In this document: one piece after another, positions 52,059 to 60,137 of the stretch | Layout of the letters: each line of letters begins with the position of its first letter | Position numbering within the stretch: the stretch's first letter is position 1 | Assembly: GCA_034506175.1 (NCBI GenBank) | Contig: JAPDQB010000011.1 | Coordinates: 1-64,000, forward strand | Direction: 5' to 3' | From: a candidate division KSB1 bacterium | Lineage (GTDB): Bacteria > Zhuqueibacterota > Zhuqueibacteria > Zhuqueibacterales > Zhuqueibacteraceae | DNA: 64,000 nt | Notes under the pieces: model-generated | Told to the model about the DNA's origin: nothing | Seen by the model: the letters and a program-made list of their open reading frames with translations, nothing else | Database searches by the model: none | Translations under genes and position numbers: made by a program

Positions 52059-53322
52059 CGACCGGAGAAAAAACGCGGTTGTAAAAACTCAGATCGCGGC
52101 CGTTCACGGAAATACGAACGACGCGCCCGTTGCCAGAATCGGCGACGAGACAGGAACCGTCAAACGGGTTCACCGCCAAGTTTTCGGGAAGATCAAAGCC
52201 TTTGCTGGTGAACAGCGCCCCGCCGGCTGAATTGAGTTTGATCACCTCGCTGCCGCGAATGGCGGTCGAGAAATCGATCAGCCAGCAGCCACCGGAAATT
52301 TCATCCGCGGCGACACGATAAACAAAACGAAATACTGGCGTGGCAAGCTGTTCTGGTTGTCCTTGGGCATTGAGCCGCAGCAGGCGATTGCCGTCGGCGA
52401 TCCAAACTTTGCCGCTGCGGCTGTCGATGTCGATATCCGACGGGCGTTGCAAAATCGCCGCTGTTGCCGCGCGCAGCTCGCCGGTGCGGGAAAAAATGAG
52501 TACGCGCAAGCTGGCGCGATCGAGCGCCCACAACTCGGCCGTGGCGGGATGCACGGCGAGCGCCGCAATTTTTTTGTAATTTTCAAATGACTTGAGCAGC
52601 ACGCCGTCGCTGTCGAATTTCATGAGGCCGTTGGTCAAGCTATCCGCCACCCATACGCTGCCGTCAGCGCTGTCAATGGCCAGATCGGCCGGGCCGGAAA
52701 TACGCGTCCGGCTTGTCGTGAACCGGCCGTTCATGTGCACTCGCGCCAAGAGACCGCCGAAACGATCGAGCAACCAGACGTAACCGCGCGGCGCGTCGAT
52801 TTGCAGGCGAAACGGTCGGCCAAACGCGCCGGCGCGCAGAATTTCGTGAACACCGTCGTGCGTCAATTTGATCAACTCGCCGGAGTTGGCATCGGCCACC
52901 CACGAGAACGTTGGCCCCGGCGTAATCGTCGTGCTGTCGGAAAGTGGCGACTCGAAATCAGTCGCGACGGCGGAAATGCGATATGTGTGCAGCAGGCCAA
53001 AGTTTACGCCAAGGTCCCGAAACGAATTTGCGCGCGGCGCAGTCAGCGCGATGGGGGAGAAGCGGGCTTGTCCTTCCACGCGGCGATAGATGCGAAAGCC
53101 GCTCAAATCGCGGAGGTCAAGCCGATCCCAGTGCAGCGTTACGGTATCGCGCAGTGACACGGCGTTCAAGCCGGTGGGCTTGCCGAGGGTGTTGGGATTT
53201 TGCGGATCAAGCGGATTGAGCCGCGGCCGGTCAGAGCAGGCGGCAAATAAAATGACGACGCAACAGCACAACAAATAAATTTTTTTATTCAAGAGAGCTG
53301 CTTTCGCTCGGGTTGAATGCAT
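52039..53322 (-). CDS. FnIII plus NHL/propeller lipoprotein coupled to a SpoIIE phosphatase
   Basis: The 427-aa protein begins with a lipoprotein signal (hydrophobic run ending LFAAC near residue 29), then a FnIII-like domain (about 45-130, TVTLHWDRLDLRDLSGFRIY) and a propeller with blades such as GSVWVADSLTNGLMKFDSDG and GKVWIADGNRLLRLNAQG (about 140-420). It should be lipid-anchored in the periplasm. It directly precedes the membrane phosphatase gene with overlapping ends, so it may be the periplasmic ligand-sensing partner of that phosphatase. TTGACT-N17-TACCTT lies at 53391-53419. Confidence 0.8.
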   Translation of the reverse strand: MHSTRAKAALLNKKIYLLCCCVVILFAACSDRPRLNPLDPQNPNTLGKPTGLNAVSLRDTVTLHWDRLDLRDLSGFRIYRRVEGQARFSPIALTAPRANSFRDLGVNFGLLHTYRISAVATDFESPLSDSTTITPGPTFSWVADANSGELIKLTHDGVHEILRAGAFGRPFRLQIDAPRGYVWLLDRFGGLLARVHMNGRFTTSRTRISGPADLAIDSADGSVWVADSLTNGLMKFDSDGVLLKSFENYKKIAALAVHPATAELWALDRASLRVLIFSRTGELRAATAAILQRPSDIDIDSRSGKVWIADGNRLLRLNAQGQPEQLATPVFRFVYRVAADEISGGCWLIDFSTAIRGSEVIKLNSAGGALFTSKGFDLPENLAVNPFDGSCLVADSGNGRVVRISVNGRDLSFYNRVFSPVDVDTAQ

Positions 53323-53390
53323 GGAAAAAGTTGTGGCAGATTTGTTTCAGAAGAACCGTGCGCAAGGCTATGTCGCAATGTTGACGCTGT

Positions 53391-53419
53391 AAGGTAAACA
53401 ATTTCGGAAGGGAAGTCAA
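53391..53419 (-). promoter_or_regulatory. Promoter of the lipoprotein/phosphatase unit
   Basis: Minus-strand TTGACT (53414-53419), 17-nt spacer, TACCTT (53391-53396), about 70 nt ahead of the ATG at 53322. The spacing is ideal and the -35 is strong. Confidence 0.5.
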
Positions 53420-53452
53420 GGGAGATTTGAGGAAGGTTGTATTCGAAACAAC

Positions 53453-53510
53453 GAAAGGCAAAAAATAAACAGCCACACCACTTTGTGTGTCGCTGTGTTT
53501 TTTGCCTTTC
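53453..53510. repeat. Inverted repeat GAAAGGCAAAAAA ... TTTTTTGCCTTTC
   Basis: Perfect 13-bp arms (53453-53465 and 53498-53510) with a loop carrying smaller CACAC/GTGTG words. It lies downstream of the zinc-ribbon gene on the minus strand; the flanking A and T runs make it a plausible bidirectional terminator. Confidence 0.65.
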
Positions 53511-53532
53511 TGTTGCTTGCGGTTTCAGCTTT

Positions 53533-53982
53533 TTAATTCACCGCTTCCAAATTCTGCGCTAAAATTTTTGTTCCTTCCTGAAAAAGCACTTCAATTTTAT
53601 CCTTGGCTAAAACTTTAGTGATCACACCCACACCGAAATTTTTGTGGCGGATTGCCGGAGTTGAGCTAAACTCACCGGAAAGCGCGTAATCGGCTACTTG
53701 TTTATCCTCAATCTGGCCAACTAATGTTCCCCAATCTTTTTTGCTGCGGCCAGAGAGGCGTTTTGTGCCGGAGGTGCGCCGCCGACTGGAAGGTGAGACG
53801 GCTTTGGGCCCCTCTTTTTCCGGAGCTTTGTAAGCATGAGTTGCATTACAAATTTTGCAGATCACCTTGGAAATCTTATCGTTTTTAACAACCGTCACGA
53901 CGTGCCAGGTGTCGGCTTTGCATTTCCCGCAATAGGCTTCCACGTCTTTCCCGACCATCTTGTCAATAGATTCCTTGCGCAT
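53533..53982 (-). CDS. Zinc-ribbon plus CarD/Tudor-like domain protein
   Basis: The 149-aa protein has a four-cysteine zinc ribbon (YCGKCKADTWH and CKICNATHAY, about residues 16-47), a basic linker and a C-terminal beta-barrel segment (NFGVGVITKVLAKDKIEVLF, about 113-132). This resembles the UvrD/CarD-type small barrel in transcription or repair proteins. The ATG at 53982 has AAGGAGAGATTGCGC upstream, better than the TTG 6 codons earlier. I infer nucleic-acid binding; the exact function is unknown. Confidence 0.75.
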   Translation of the reverse strand: MRKESIDKMVGKDVEAYCGKCKADTWHVVTVVKNDKISKVICKICNATHAYKAPEKEGPKAVSPSSRRRTSGTKRLSGRSKKDWGTLVGQIEDKQVADYALSGEFSSTPAIRHKNFGVGVITKVLAKDKIEVLFQEGTKILAQNLEAVN

Positions 53983-54000
53983 GCGCAATCTCTCCTTCAA

Positions 54001-54390
54001 AATTTACGAACCAGAGGCTTGAGCGGCGGACTTTTGTGTTATAATATTTTACGAAATAAAACTGAAAAAAACAAGCAAATATTTCTTGACTTTTGTCGTG
54101 ATGATGTTGCTTGGCAGCCTGCCAAGCAAATTTACACAGCGCTTTGATCGAAATTTGGATTTTCGTGAAATTTTTTATTTGATGCCGCTTCGGATTGCAC
54201 TTTGTGCATGGGGGTTTGAGCGATCGGTTGCACTCTCTGCGTTTTTTGACCATAAAAGCACCGCCTCCTCATGTCGCAAATTTTAGCGAGCACCATTGCG
54301 ACGACGACCTTCAAATGGCATGGCGCTTGCGTAAAATTGCAATGCCAGATTGCTCGAAACTTCAAAACCAAACTCAAGAGGAGACGCGTG
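54001..54390. other. Divergent intergenic region between the zinc-ribbon gene and the peptidase-propeller gene
   Basis: 390 bp with no convincing gene. It contains a perfect 11-bp dyad at 54107-54129 and TTGACT (54086 area) with a poorly placed -10. Upstream of 54391 lies AAGAGGAGACGCGTG, the ribosome-binding site of the plus-strand gene. Confidence 0.5.
54107..54129. promoter_or_regulatory. Perfect dyad TTGCTTGGCAG-C-CTGCCAAGCAA
   Basis: The 11-bp arms meet around one central base. There is no T-run, and the dyad sits between divergently transcribed genes, so a regulator-binding site is as likely as a structural RNA element. Confidence 0.5.
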
Positions 54391-57312
54391 ATGAAGAAAA
54401 AATCAAAAAGCTTTTTGACTGCGGTGATGCCGGCGATGGTGCTGGCGGCTGCTTCATTGTTCGCGCAGCCCGGTTATTATTTCGGGCAGAACAAAGTGCA
54501 CTACAAAAATTTTGACTGGAAAATTTTCCGCACCGAGCATTTTGATGTTCATTATTATACCGAAGAGGCCGGGGCCGCGCACGACGCGGCGCGCATGGCC
54601 GAGCGCGGTTACGATTATTTGAGCGAAGTGCTCGAACACAAAATCGAAAAACGCATCCCGCTCGTTCTCTATGCTTCGCTGAATGATTTTCAACAAACCA
54701 ACGTCGTGCAGGAGATGCTCGGCGACGGCACCCGCGGCGTCACGGAATCGTTGAAACACCGCGTGGCGCTGCCGATCACCGGCTCCTACCGCGAGTTCAA
54801 TCACGTGCTGGTGCATGAGCTGGTACATGCGTTTCAATTCGACATCATTTTCAACGGCAAAAGCCGGGCCTCGTTGGGGCGTTTCGATCCACCATTGTGG
54901 TTTATGGAAGGCATGGCCGAGTATCTTTCGATTGGAATGGACAACGCCACGCGCATGTGGGTACGCGACGGTTTGCTGGCCGGCAGGCTGCTGAGCGTTG
55001 AAAAGCTCAACGGCACGTATGACATTCGCGTCTATCGTCTCGGCGAATCGCTGTGGAATTTTGTCGGCGAAACCTACGGCAAAAAGAAAGTCGGCCAAAT
55101 TTTTAAAACCGCTGTCAACTTCGGCAATGTCGAGCGCGCGTTCAAGGCGCAGATCGATATGGATTTCAAACAACTCACCACGGCTTGGCACCAGGTCGCG
55201 CCCCGGCAAGCGCTGTCCGCGGATAGCACGCTGCGAACCCCCGAACAAATCGCCCAGCAGATCACCAGCCAGGAAGGTTATTTCCACCGCATGAACCTGG
55301 TGCCGGCAGCCAGTCCTGATGGCAAGCGGATCGTCTATGTCTCGAACAAAAACTTGACCGATGAAATTTATTTGCTCGAGCAAAAACGCGACGGAAAATT
55401 CGAGAAGCGCCGCCTCATTCGCGGCGGGCAAAGCCGTAATTTCGAGTCGCTGCGGTTTTTTGACACCACGATCAATTGGGCGCGCGATGGCAGTCGCATC
55501 GCCTTCGTCTCCAAATCCGGCAAAGACGATGCGATTTACGTTATGGACCCGGCAAGCGGCGGGATCATCCACAAATTGACTTTTGCGGAATTGAACGGCT
55601 TGGTCTCGCCGAGTTTTTCTCCAAAAGGCGATCAATTGGTTTTTGTCGGCATCTCCGGCGGCCGCTCGGATTTGTACACCGTCGATCTCGCCGACAAAAA
55701 GCTGCGGCGCTTGACGCAGGATCGTTTCGCGGAATTGCATCCGCAGTGGTCGCCCGACGGTAAAACCATTGTCTTCGCGACCGACCGCGGCGCCGGCACC
55801 GACGAGAGCAAGCTGCTCTTCGGCGACAATGATCTGGCGGTTTATCGTTTTGCGACAAAAGAAATCACGCTGCTCACGGAATTATCCGGCGATGCGATCA
55901 ATCCGCAATGGTCGCCCGACGGCAGCGAAATCGCCTTTGTCTCGGATCATCAAGGCATTCCGAATATCTATCGTCTCAACTTAGCCACGAAAGAAATTAC
56001 CCCGATCACCATGTTGAAAACCGGCGTCGCCGGAATCACGGAAACGACGCCGGCGATGAGTTGGTCCGCAGATGGCCGCATGATGGTGTTCTCATCTTTT
56101 GTGAAAGGAAGCTGGCAGCTCTTTCGGATGGAGTTAGCAAGTGGCAAGTTGCAAGTTGCAGATTGCGACTTGCCAACTTGCAACTTGCCTTGGCTGCCGG
56201 CGATTCCTGACTTCAATAATTCATATACCGATTATAATTTGGCGAGTCCCGATTCCATCGAATCGCGCCAATATAGCAGTACGCCGAAACTCGATGGCAT
56301 CGCGCTGGGCGCTCTGTTTGGCGGGTATTTCGGCACGGTCGGCGGGTTACAGTTTTCTTTTAGCGACATGATGAGCAATCACAACATTGTTCTGTCGCTC
56401 GGTTTGACCAGAGACATTCGCAACACCGACCTCGGCGTCGGCTATTTGAATCAAGCGCGCCGCCTTGGCTATGGTTTTGAGACCTTCCAGCAAAGAAATG
56501 CGTTTGGCGTGTTTGCGGCGCCGACGGCCAACGGTTTCGTGACCCAAACCTATCGTGGCATCAACGGTTTCGGCTATTATCCGTTCAGCCGTTTTTCGCG
56601 GTTTGAAGTGAGCGCCGGTCTCACGCACGTGAGCCAGGATTTTGTCGTTGAGCGTGTGGATTTTTCGAGCGGCAGGATTCGCCGGGATAAGCTGGATTTG
56701 GGCGGGGTGAGTTTCGGACAGGTGGGCGCGGCGCTGGTTTATGACAACACGACTTATGGCCCGATTGGCCCGATCAGTGGGCGCCGCAGCCGCATCGAAA
56801 TTCAACGCGCCACGAATGATCTCAAGTTTACGACGGTGATCGCGGATTATCGCAAATATTTCAACGTCAACAATCGTTCAGTGCTGGCGTATCGCTTGCT
56901 CGGCGGCGCGAGTTTTGATCGCGATGCGCAAGTGTTCCGCATCGGCGGGGCGTATACCTTTCGCGGCACGGACAGAGCTGATCTGCTCGGCACGAATTTT
57001 CTCGTGCAGAACCTCGAGTATCGTTTTCCGCTGCTGCCGTTCCTGCCGCCCACCGCGGATTTCCTGAGCGGTGTGGCGTTTGCGGATGCTGCCGCGGCCT
57101 GGGGTATCGATGTGCCAGGGCTGGTTAAAGAAAAATTCCAGCCGTTCTCCACGGAAGGCGGATTTCACCTGCAAGACCTGCGCGGCGCCTTCGGCCTTGG
57201 CGCGCGCCTCAATCTCGGTTACTTGAGCTTGCGCTATGATGTCGCTTGGCCCACGGATTTGAAGAACGTCAGCAAGCCGGTTAAGATGTTTTCCATCGGC
57301 GCTGATTTCTGA
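54391..57312 (+). CDS. Secreted fusion: peptidase MA-like metallopeptidase, TolB-like propeller and outer-membrane barrel
   Basis: From the ATG at 54391 (GAGGAGACGCGTG upstream) the 973-aa protein has a signal peptide (1-25, ending LFAQ) and a zinc peptidase domain with HELVHAFQF (residues 142-150) and WFMEGMAEYLSIG (about 170-182), the usual third ligand region. A TolB/PD40 propeller follows (about 290-600, with 'WSPDGKTIVFATDR'-type repeats) and then a C-terminal beta-barrel (about 630-973) with barrel-strand repeats ending SIGADF. The enzyme is likely an outer-membrane metallopeptidase with a periplasmic or surface propeller. An upstream frame start at 54271 lacks a signal. A palindrome at 56143-56189 adds an odd in-frame segment. 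Confidence 0.85.
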   Translation: MKKKSKSFLTAVMPAMVLAAASLFAQPGYYFGQNKVHYKNFDWKIFRTEHFDVHYYTEEAGAAHDAARMAERGYDYLSEVLEHKIEKRIPLVLYASLNDFQQTNVVQEMLGDGTRGVTESLKHRVALPITGSYREFNHVLVHELVHAFQFDIIFNGKSRASLGRFDPPLWFMEGMAEYLSIGMDNATRMWVRDGLLAGRLLSVEKLNGTYDIRVYRLGESLWNFVGETYGKKKVGQIFKTAVNFGNVERAFKAQIDMDFKQLTTAWHQVAPRQALSADSTLRTPEQIAQQITSQEGYFHRMNLVPAASPDGKRIVYVSNKNLTDEIYLLEQKRDGKFEKRRLIRGGQSRNFESLRFFDTTINWARDGSRIAFVSKSGKDDAIYVMDPASGGIIHKLTFAELNGLVSPSFSPKGDQLVFVGISGGRSDLYTVDLADKKLRRLTQDRFAELHPQWSPDGKTIVFATDRGAGTDESKLLFGDNDLAVYRFATKEITLLTELSGDAINPQWSPDGSEIAFVSDHQGIPNIYRLNLATKEITPITMLKTGVAGITETTPAMSWSADGRMMVFSSFVKGSWQLFRMELASGKLQVADCDLPTCNLPWLPAIPDFNNSYTDYNLASPDSIESRQYSSTPKLDGIALGALFGGYFGTVGGLQFSFSDMMSNHNIVLSLGLTRDIRNTDLGVGYLNQARRLGYGFETFQQRNAFGVFAAPTANGFVTQTYRGINGFGYYPFSRFSRFEVSAGLTHVSQDFVVERVDFSSGRIRRDKLDLGGVSFGQVGAALVYDNTTYGPIGPISGRRSRIEIQRATNDLKFTTVIADYRKYFNVNNRSVLAYRLLGGASFDRDAQVFRIGGAYTFRGTDRADLLGTNFLVQNLEYRFPLLPFLPPTADFLSGVAFADAAAAWGIDVPGLVKEKFQPFSTEGGFHLQDLRGAFGLGARLNLGYLSLRYDVAWPTDLKNVSKPVKMFSIGADF
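56143..56189. repeat. Palindromic word GGCAAGTTGCAAGTTG inserted in frame in the peptidase gene
   Basis: Perfect 16-bp arms (56143-56158 and 56174-56189) around a 15-nt loop encode ASGKLQVADCDLPTCNLPWL-like residues (about 583-602) between the propeller and barrel. The segment has two cysteines in an otherwise cysteine-poor protein and looks like an intergenic repeat captured by the coding frame. Confidence 0.75.
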
Positions 57313-57341
57313 TTTGCCTCCTTTCCTTCCTCCTCAAAGGC

Positions 57342-57387
57342 GAGCAGATGGCTCTGGAAATTGGAGCCGTCTGCTCTTTTTATTTTT
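57342..57387 (+). terminator. Rho-independent terminator of the peptidase gene
   Basis: GAGCAGATGGCTC (57342-57354) pairs with GAGCCGTCTGCTC (57364-57376) with one G-U wobble; a T-rich run (TTTTTATTTTT) follows directly. It is 29 bp after the stop and is the clearest terminator in the window. Confidence 0.85.
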
Positions 57388-57418
57388 ATGGAAATCTTTT
57401 CACTTGCCTTTTGGGGAA

Positions 57419-57817
57419 CTACTGTTTCACGGGTTTCATCTTTGCCCTTGCGCTTCTCGTGCCAACTCTCCGCCTCGCCTCACGTTTACCCAATGCCTCT
57501 GCAAGATATGTCGTCACGAGCGCGTTCATGCTGACGCCTTCCTGTTTGGCGCGGGCGATGAGCCGGGCGTGCAGACTTTTGGGCACGCGCGTCACAAACT
57601 TGCCGCTGCTTGATTCACCCGGCTTGGGAATGGGATCGTTGAATTCTCGCGCTGTGACCAACCATGATTTGGCAGCATCAAGCCCATTTTTTATTGCTGC
57701 TTGCGGCGTTTCTCCATCCGCTATGCAGCCGGGCAAATCGGGAAAAGTAATCAAATAACCGCCGCCTTCTTCTTCCGGCAATGGTCTAACCTCAAATGGA
57801 TAATCTTTCAGATTCAT
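57419..57817 (-). CDS. hicB: HicB-like antitoxin
   Basis: The 132-aa protein has a partial RNase H-like HicB domain (PLPEEEGGGYLITFPDLPGC at 12-31, DGETPQAAIKNGLDAAKSWL at 34-53) and a C-terminal ribbon-helix-helix DNA-binding part (RVPKSLHARLIARAKQEGVS). It should neutralise HicA and repress the operon. The ATG at 57817 follows GGAGATTGACC; it is 3 bp after the hicA stop. Confidence 0.85.
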   Translation of the reverse strand: MNLKDYPFEVRPLPEEEGGGYLITFPDLPGCIADGETPQAAIKNGLDAAKSWLVTAREFNDPIPKPGESSSGKFVTRVPKSLHARLIARAKQEGVSMNALVTTYLAEALGKREARRRVGTRSARAKMKPVKQ

Positions 57818-57820
57818 GGG

Positions 57821-58057
57821 TCAATCTCCTATGCCTTCATCGACGAGACGAACAAATTTCTTAATATAGACTGGTTTGATAGGGCGATGAGCAGGAACCG
57901 TGAGCTTGGCGCCATTCGGACGGCGGAAGGTAACATGACTGGGTCCAGGTTGCCGCCATTCGATGCCCTTTGCCTGCGCAAGCGTTTTAAGACTATCAAT
58001 CCGCCAGTCTCGCGGATTGTTGCGCATCTTTTCTAAAATTTTGATCGCTCTGCTCAT
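57821..58057 (-). CDS. hicA: HicA-like mRNA interferase toxin
   Basis: The 78-aa protein has a dsRBD-like fold with the catalytic-histidine region QPGPSHVTFRRPNGAKLTVP (about residues 36-55) and VYIKKFVRLVDEG. HicA cleaves mRNA. It is slightly longer than the classic 60-aa toxin, with an N-terminal extension. A perfect palindrome (58067-58084) lies 10 bp upstream and may be the HicB operator, since the pair is transcribed hicA then hicB. Confidence 0.8.
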   Translation of the reverse strand: MSRAIKILEKMRNNPRDWRIDSLKTLAQAKGIEWRQPGPSHVTFRRPNGAKLTVPAHRPIKPVYIKKFVRLVDEGIGD

Positions 58058-58066
58058 TGTAATGAA

Positions 58067-58084
58067 GATACTAAATGTAGTATC
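58067..58084. promoter_or_regulatory. HicAB operator candidate GATACTA-AATG-TAGTATC
   Basis: Perfect 7-bp arms around a 4-nt centre overlap a weak minus-strand promoter (TTGCTT-N18-TAGTAT). The position, just upstream of hicA, fits autorepression by the HicB DNA-binding domain. Confidence 0.6.
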
Positions 58085-58188
58085 AAATCAAAAGCAAAAT
58101 TATCCTTGCTTTTTTGGACAAATTTCATATTCTCTTCATCGAATTATTACAAGCTCGAATGCACTAATACCAAGAGGAGGATGCGACC

Positions 58189-59955
58189 ATGCAACCAGTC
58201 AAATTTAAGCCACAAACCTTACTTTGTGCCCCAACACTTCTGATAGTTTGTCTTGCTTTGCCGATTATGTTGCCTGCACAACAGACGCTATCAAAAAACT
58301 CTTTTCGCTTTAGTATTTCCTTCCCCAAGGAAAAAAGCCCAACCCCGCTCGACGGCCGCGTGCTGTTGATGCTCTCCGCCGACAGCACGCAGGAGCCGCG
58401 CTTTCAGATCAGTGATGATGCGGATACGCAGTTGCTTTTCGGCGTCAATGTCGATGGCCTGAAACCCGGCGAAGCCGCCATGATCGACGGCTCGGTTTTG
58501 GGATATCCGATTAAAAGCCTTGCCGGCATCGAGCCGGGTTGGTATTGGGTGCAGGCACTGCTGCATCGTTATGAAACGTTTTATCGCAAAGACGGGCACG
58601 TGGTGAAATTGCCGATGGATCGCGGCGAAGGCCAGCAATGGAATCGCGCGCCGGGAAATCTTTACAGCGCGCCGAAAAAAATGTGGATCGATCCGCGCAA
58701 AAACGCCATCGTTAAAATTACGCTCGACCAGGAAATTCCGCCGATTGAGCCGCCGAAGGATACCAAATACATCAAGCATGTCAAGATGCAGAGCAAGCTG
58801 TTGACGGAATTTTGGGGACGGCCGATGTATCTGGGCGCCTGCGTGCTGCTGCCGGAGGGTTTTGACACCCATCCGCAAGCGCGCTATCCGCTGGCGATTT
58901 TTCACGGCCATTTCCCGCACACCTTTGGCGGCTTTCGCGAGACGCCGCCGGATCCGAATCTCAAACCGGATTACAGCAAACGCTTCAATATTCACGGCTA
59001 TAACAAGATTGTGCAGGAGTACGCGTATCAATTTTACAAGGATTGGACCGGCCCCAATTTCCCACGCATGGTGATTATCGAGATCCAACACGCCAATCCG
59101 TATTATGACGACTCCTATGCGGTCAATTCGGCCAACCTCGGCCCGTACGGCGATGCGATTACCTACGAGCTGATTCCGTTTGTCGAAAAGCAATTTCGTT
59201 GCATCGGCGAGGGTTGGGCGCGCTTTCTCTACGGCGGCTCGACCGGCGGATGGGAGGCGCTCGCGGCGCAGATTTTTTATCCCGACGAGTACAACGGCTG
59301 CTGGGCGGCGTGTCCCGATCCGATTGATTTTCGCGCGTATACCATCGTCAATATCTACGCGCACGAGAATGCGTATTACGTCGACAGCAAATTCAAAAAA
59401 ACGCCGCGGCCGGGGAAACGCAATTATCTCGGCGAGCTGAGCGCCACGCTGGAAGAAATGAATCATCGCGAGCTGGTTCTCGGCACGCATTCGCGCTCCG
59501 GCGATCAGTGGGACATCTGGCAGGCTGTGTATTCGCCGGTTGGCGCTGATGGCTATCCCAAACCGATTTGGGATAAATTGACCGGCAAGATCGATCGCTC
59601 GGTGGCTGAATATTGGCGTGAAAATTATGATCTCGGTTACATTCTCAAGCGCGACTGGCCGAAGATCGGAAAAAAGCTGCAAGGCAAGATTCACATTTAT
59701 TGCGGCGACATGGACAACTATTATCTCAACAACGCCGTTTATCTCGTCGAAGACATTTTGAAGAGCACGAAAGATCCGCATTACGACGGCGAGGTGGATT
59801 ACGGCGACCGCGCCGAGCATTGCTGGAACGGCGATCACGAGCGCCCCAATGCGATTTCGCGTTTGCGTTATCACCAAATGCACGCGCCGAAAATTTTAAA
59901 ACGCATTCGCAAAAGCGCGCCGGCGGGCGCGGATACCACGAGCTGGAGGTATTAA
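58189..59955 (+). CDS. Secreted alpha/beta-hydrolase-fold (esterase-like) protein
   Basis: The 588-aa protein has a signal peptide (about 1-31, ending LPAQ) and an esterase-type C-terminal domain (about 215-570): ARYPLAIFHGHFPHTFGGF near 232, the nucleophile elbow FLYGGSTGGWEALAAQ (Ser near 350) and a C-terminal His candidate in DRAEHCWNGDHERPNAISR. The N-terminal 200 residues are a separate beta-rich part unlike the smaller esterase at 3892. A very good GAGGAGG precedes the ATG. Upstream promoter-like TTGCTT-N16-TATTCT is seen at 58112-58139. Substrate unknown. Confidence 0.75.
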   Translation: MQPVKFKPQTLLCAPTLLIVCLALPIMLPAQQTLSKNSFRFSISFPKEKSPTPLDGRVLLMLSADSTQEPRFQISDDADTQLLFGVNVDGLKPGEAAMIDGSVLGYPIKSLAGIEPGWYWVQALLHRYETFYRKDGHVVKLPMDRGEGQQWNRAPGNLYSAPKKMWIDPRKNAIVKITLDQEIPPIEPPKDTKYIKHVKMQSKLLTEFWGRPMYLGACVLLPEGFDTHPQARYPLAIFHGHFPHTFGGFRETPPDPNLKPDYSKRFNIHGYNKIVQEYAYQFYKDWTGPNFPRMVIIEIQHANPYYDDSYAVNSANLGPYGDAITYELIPFVEKQFRCIGEGWARFLYGGSTGGWEALAAQIFYPDEYNGCWAACPDPIDFRAYTIVNIYAHENAYYVDSKFKKTPRPGKRNYLGELSATLEEMNHRELVLGTHSRSGDQWDIWQAVYSPVGADGYPKPIWDKLTGKIDRSVAEYWRENYDLGYILKRDWPKIGKKLQGKIHIYCGDMDNYYLNNAVYLVEDILKSTKDPHYDGEVDYGDRAEHCWNGDHERPNAISRLRYHQMHAPKILKRIRKSAPAGADTTSWRY

Positions 59956-60031
59956 ATAAAGAGAAAAAGATAAAAAAGACAAATTGACAAGTCGAAAAAG
60001 GCTGACTGTCTTGATCTCTATCACGGCTTTG

Positions 60032-60097
60032 CACGCGGATCAAAAACGCACACGGAAAACTTTTTTTAAAAATCCGCGTGAGTTTTTGATCCGTGTG
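60032..60097. repeat. Imperfect inverted repeat of GGATCAAAAACGCAC before the NnrS gene
   Basis: The left arm (60032-60056) and right arm (60073-60097) agree at 22 of 25 positions as reverse complements. It is one of the intergenic word palindromes and lies about 40 bp ahead of the GTG start at 60138. Confidence 0.7.
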
Positions 60098-60137
60098 AAG
60101 TTCATTTTTTCGGACGCCTGCATAAAATATTTTCCAA

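Noticed and set aside
53285-53476. Small minus-strand frame before the lipoprotein gene
   Set aside because: No ribosome-binding site and no recognisable sequence; it overlaps the promoter region and the start of the lipoprotein gene.
54454-55740. 428-aa open frame opposite the metallopeptidase gene
   Set aside because: It is opposite the HELVH and propeller coding region. Similar shadows occur all through the window because of high G/C in third positions.
58291-59883. 530-aa open frame on the minus strand opposite the secreted esterase-fold gene
   Set aside because: It lies entirely opposite a gene with signal peptide, catalytic motif and ribosome-binding site; its composition (long Arg/Ile/Val runs) is what antisense of G/C-biased codons gives.
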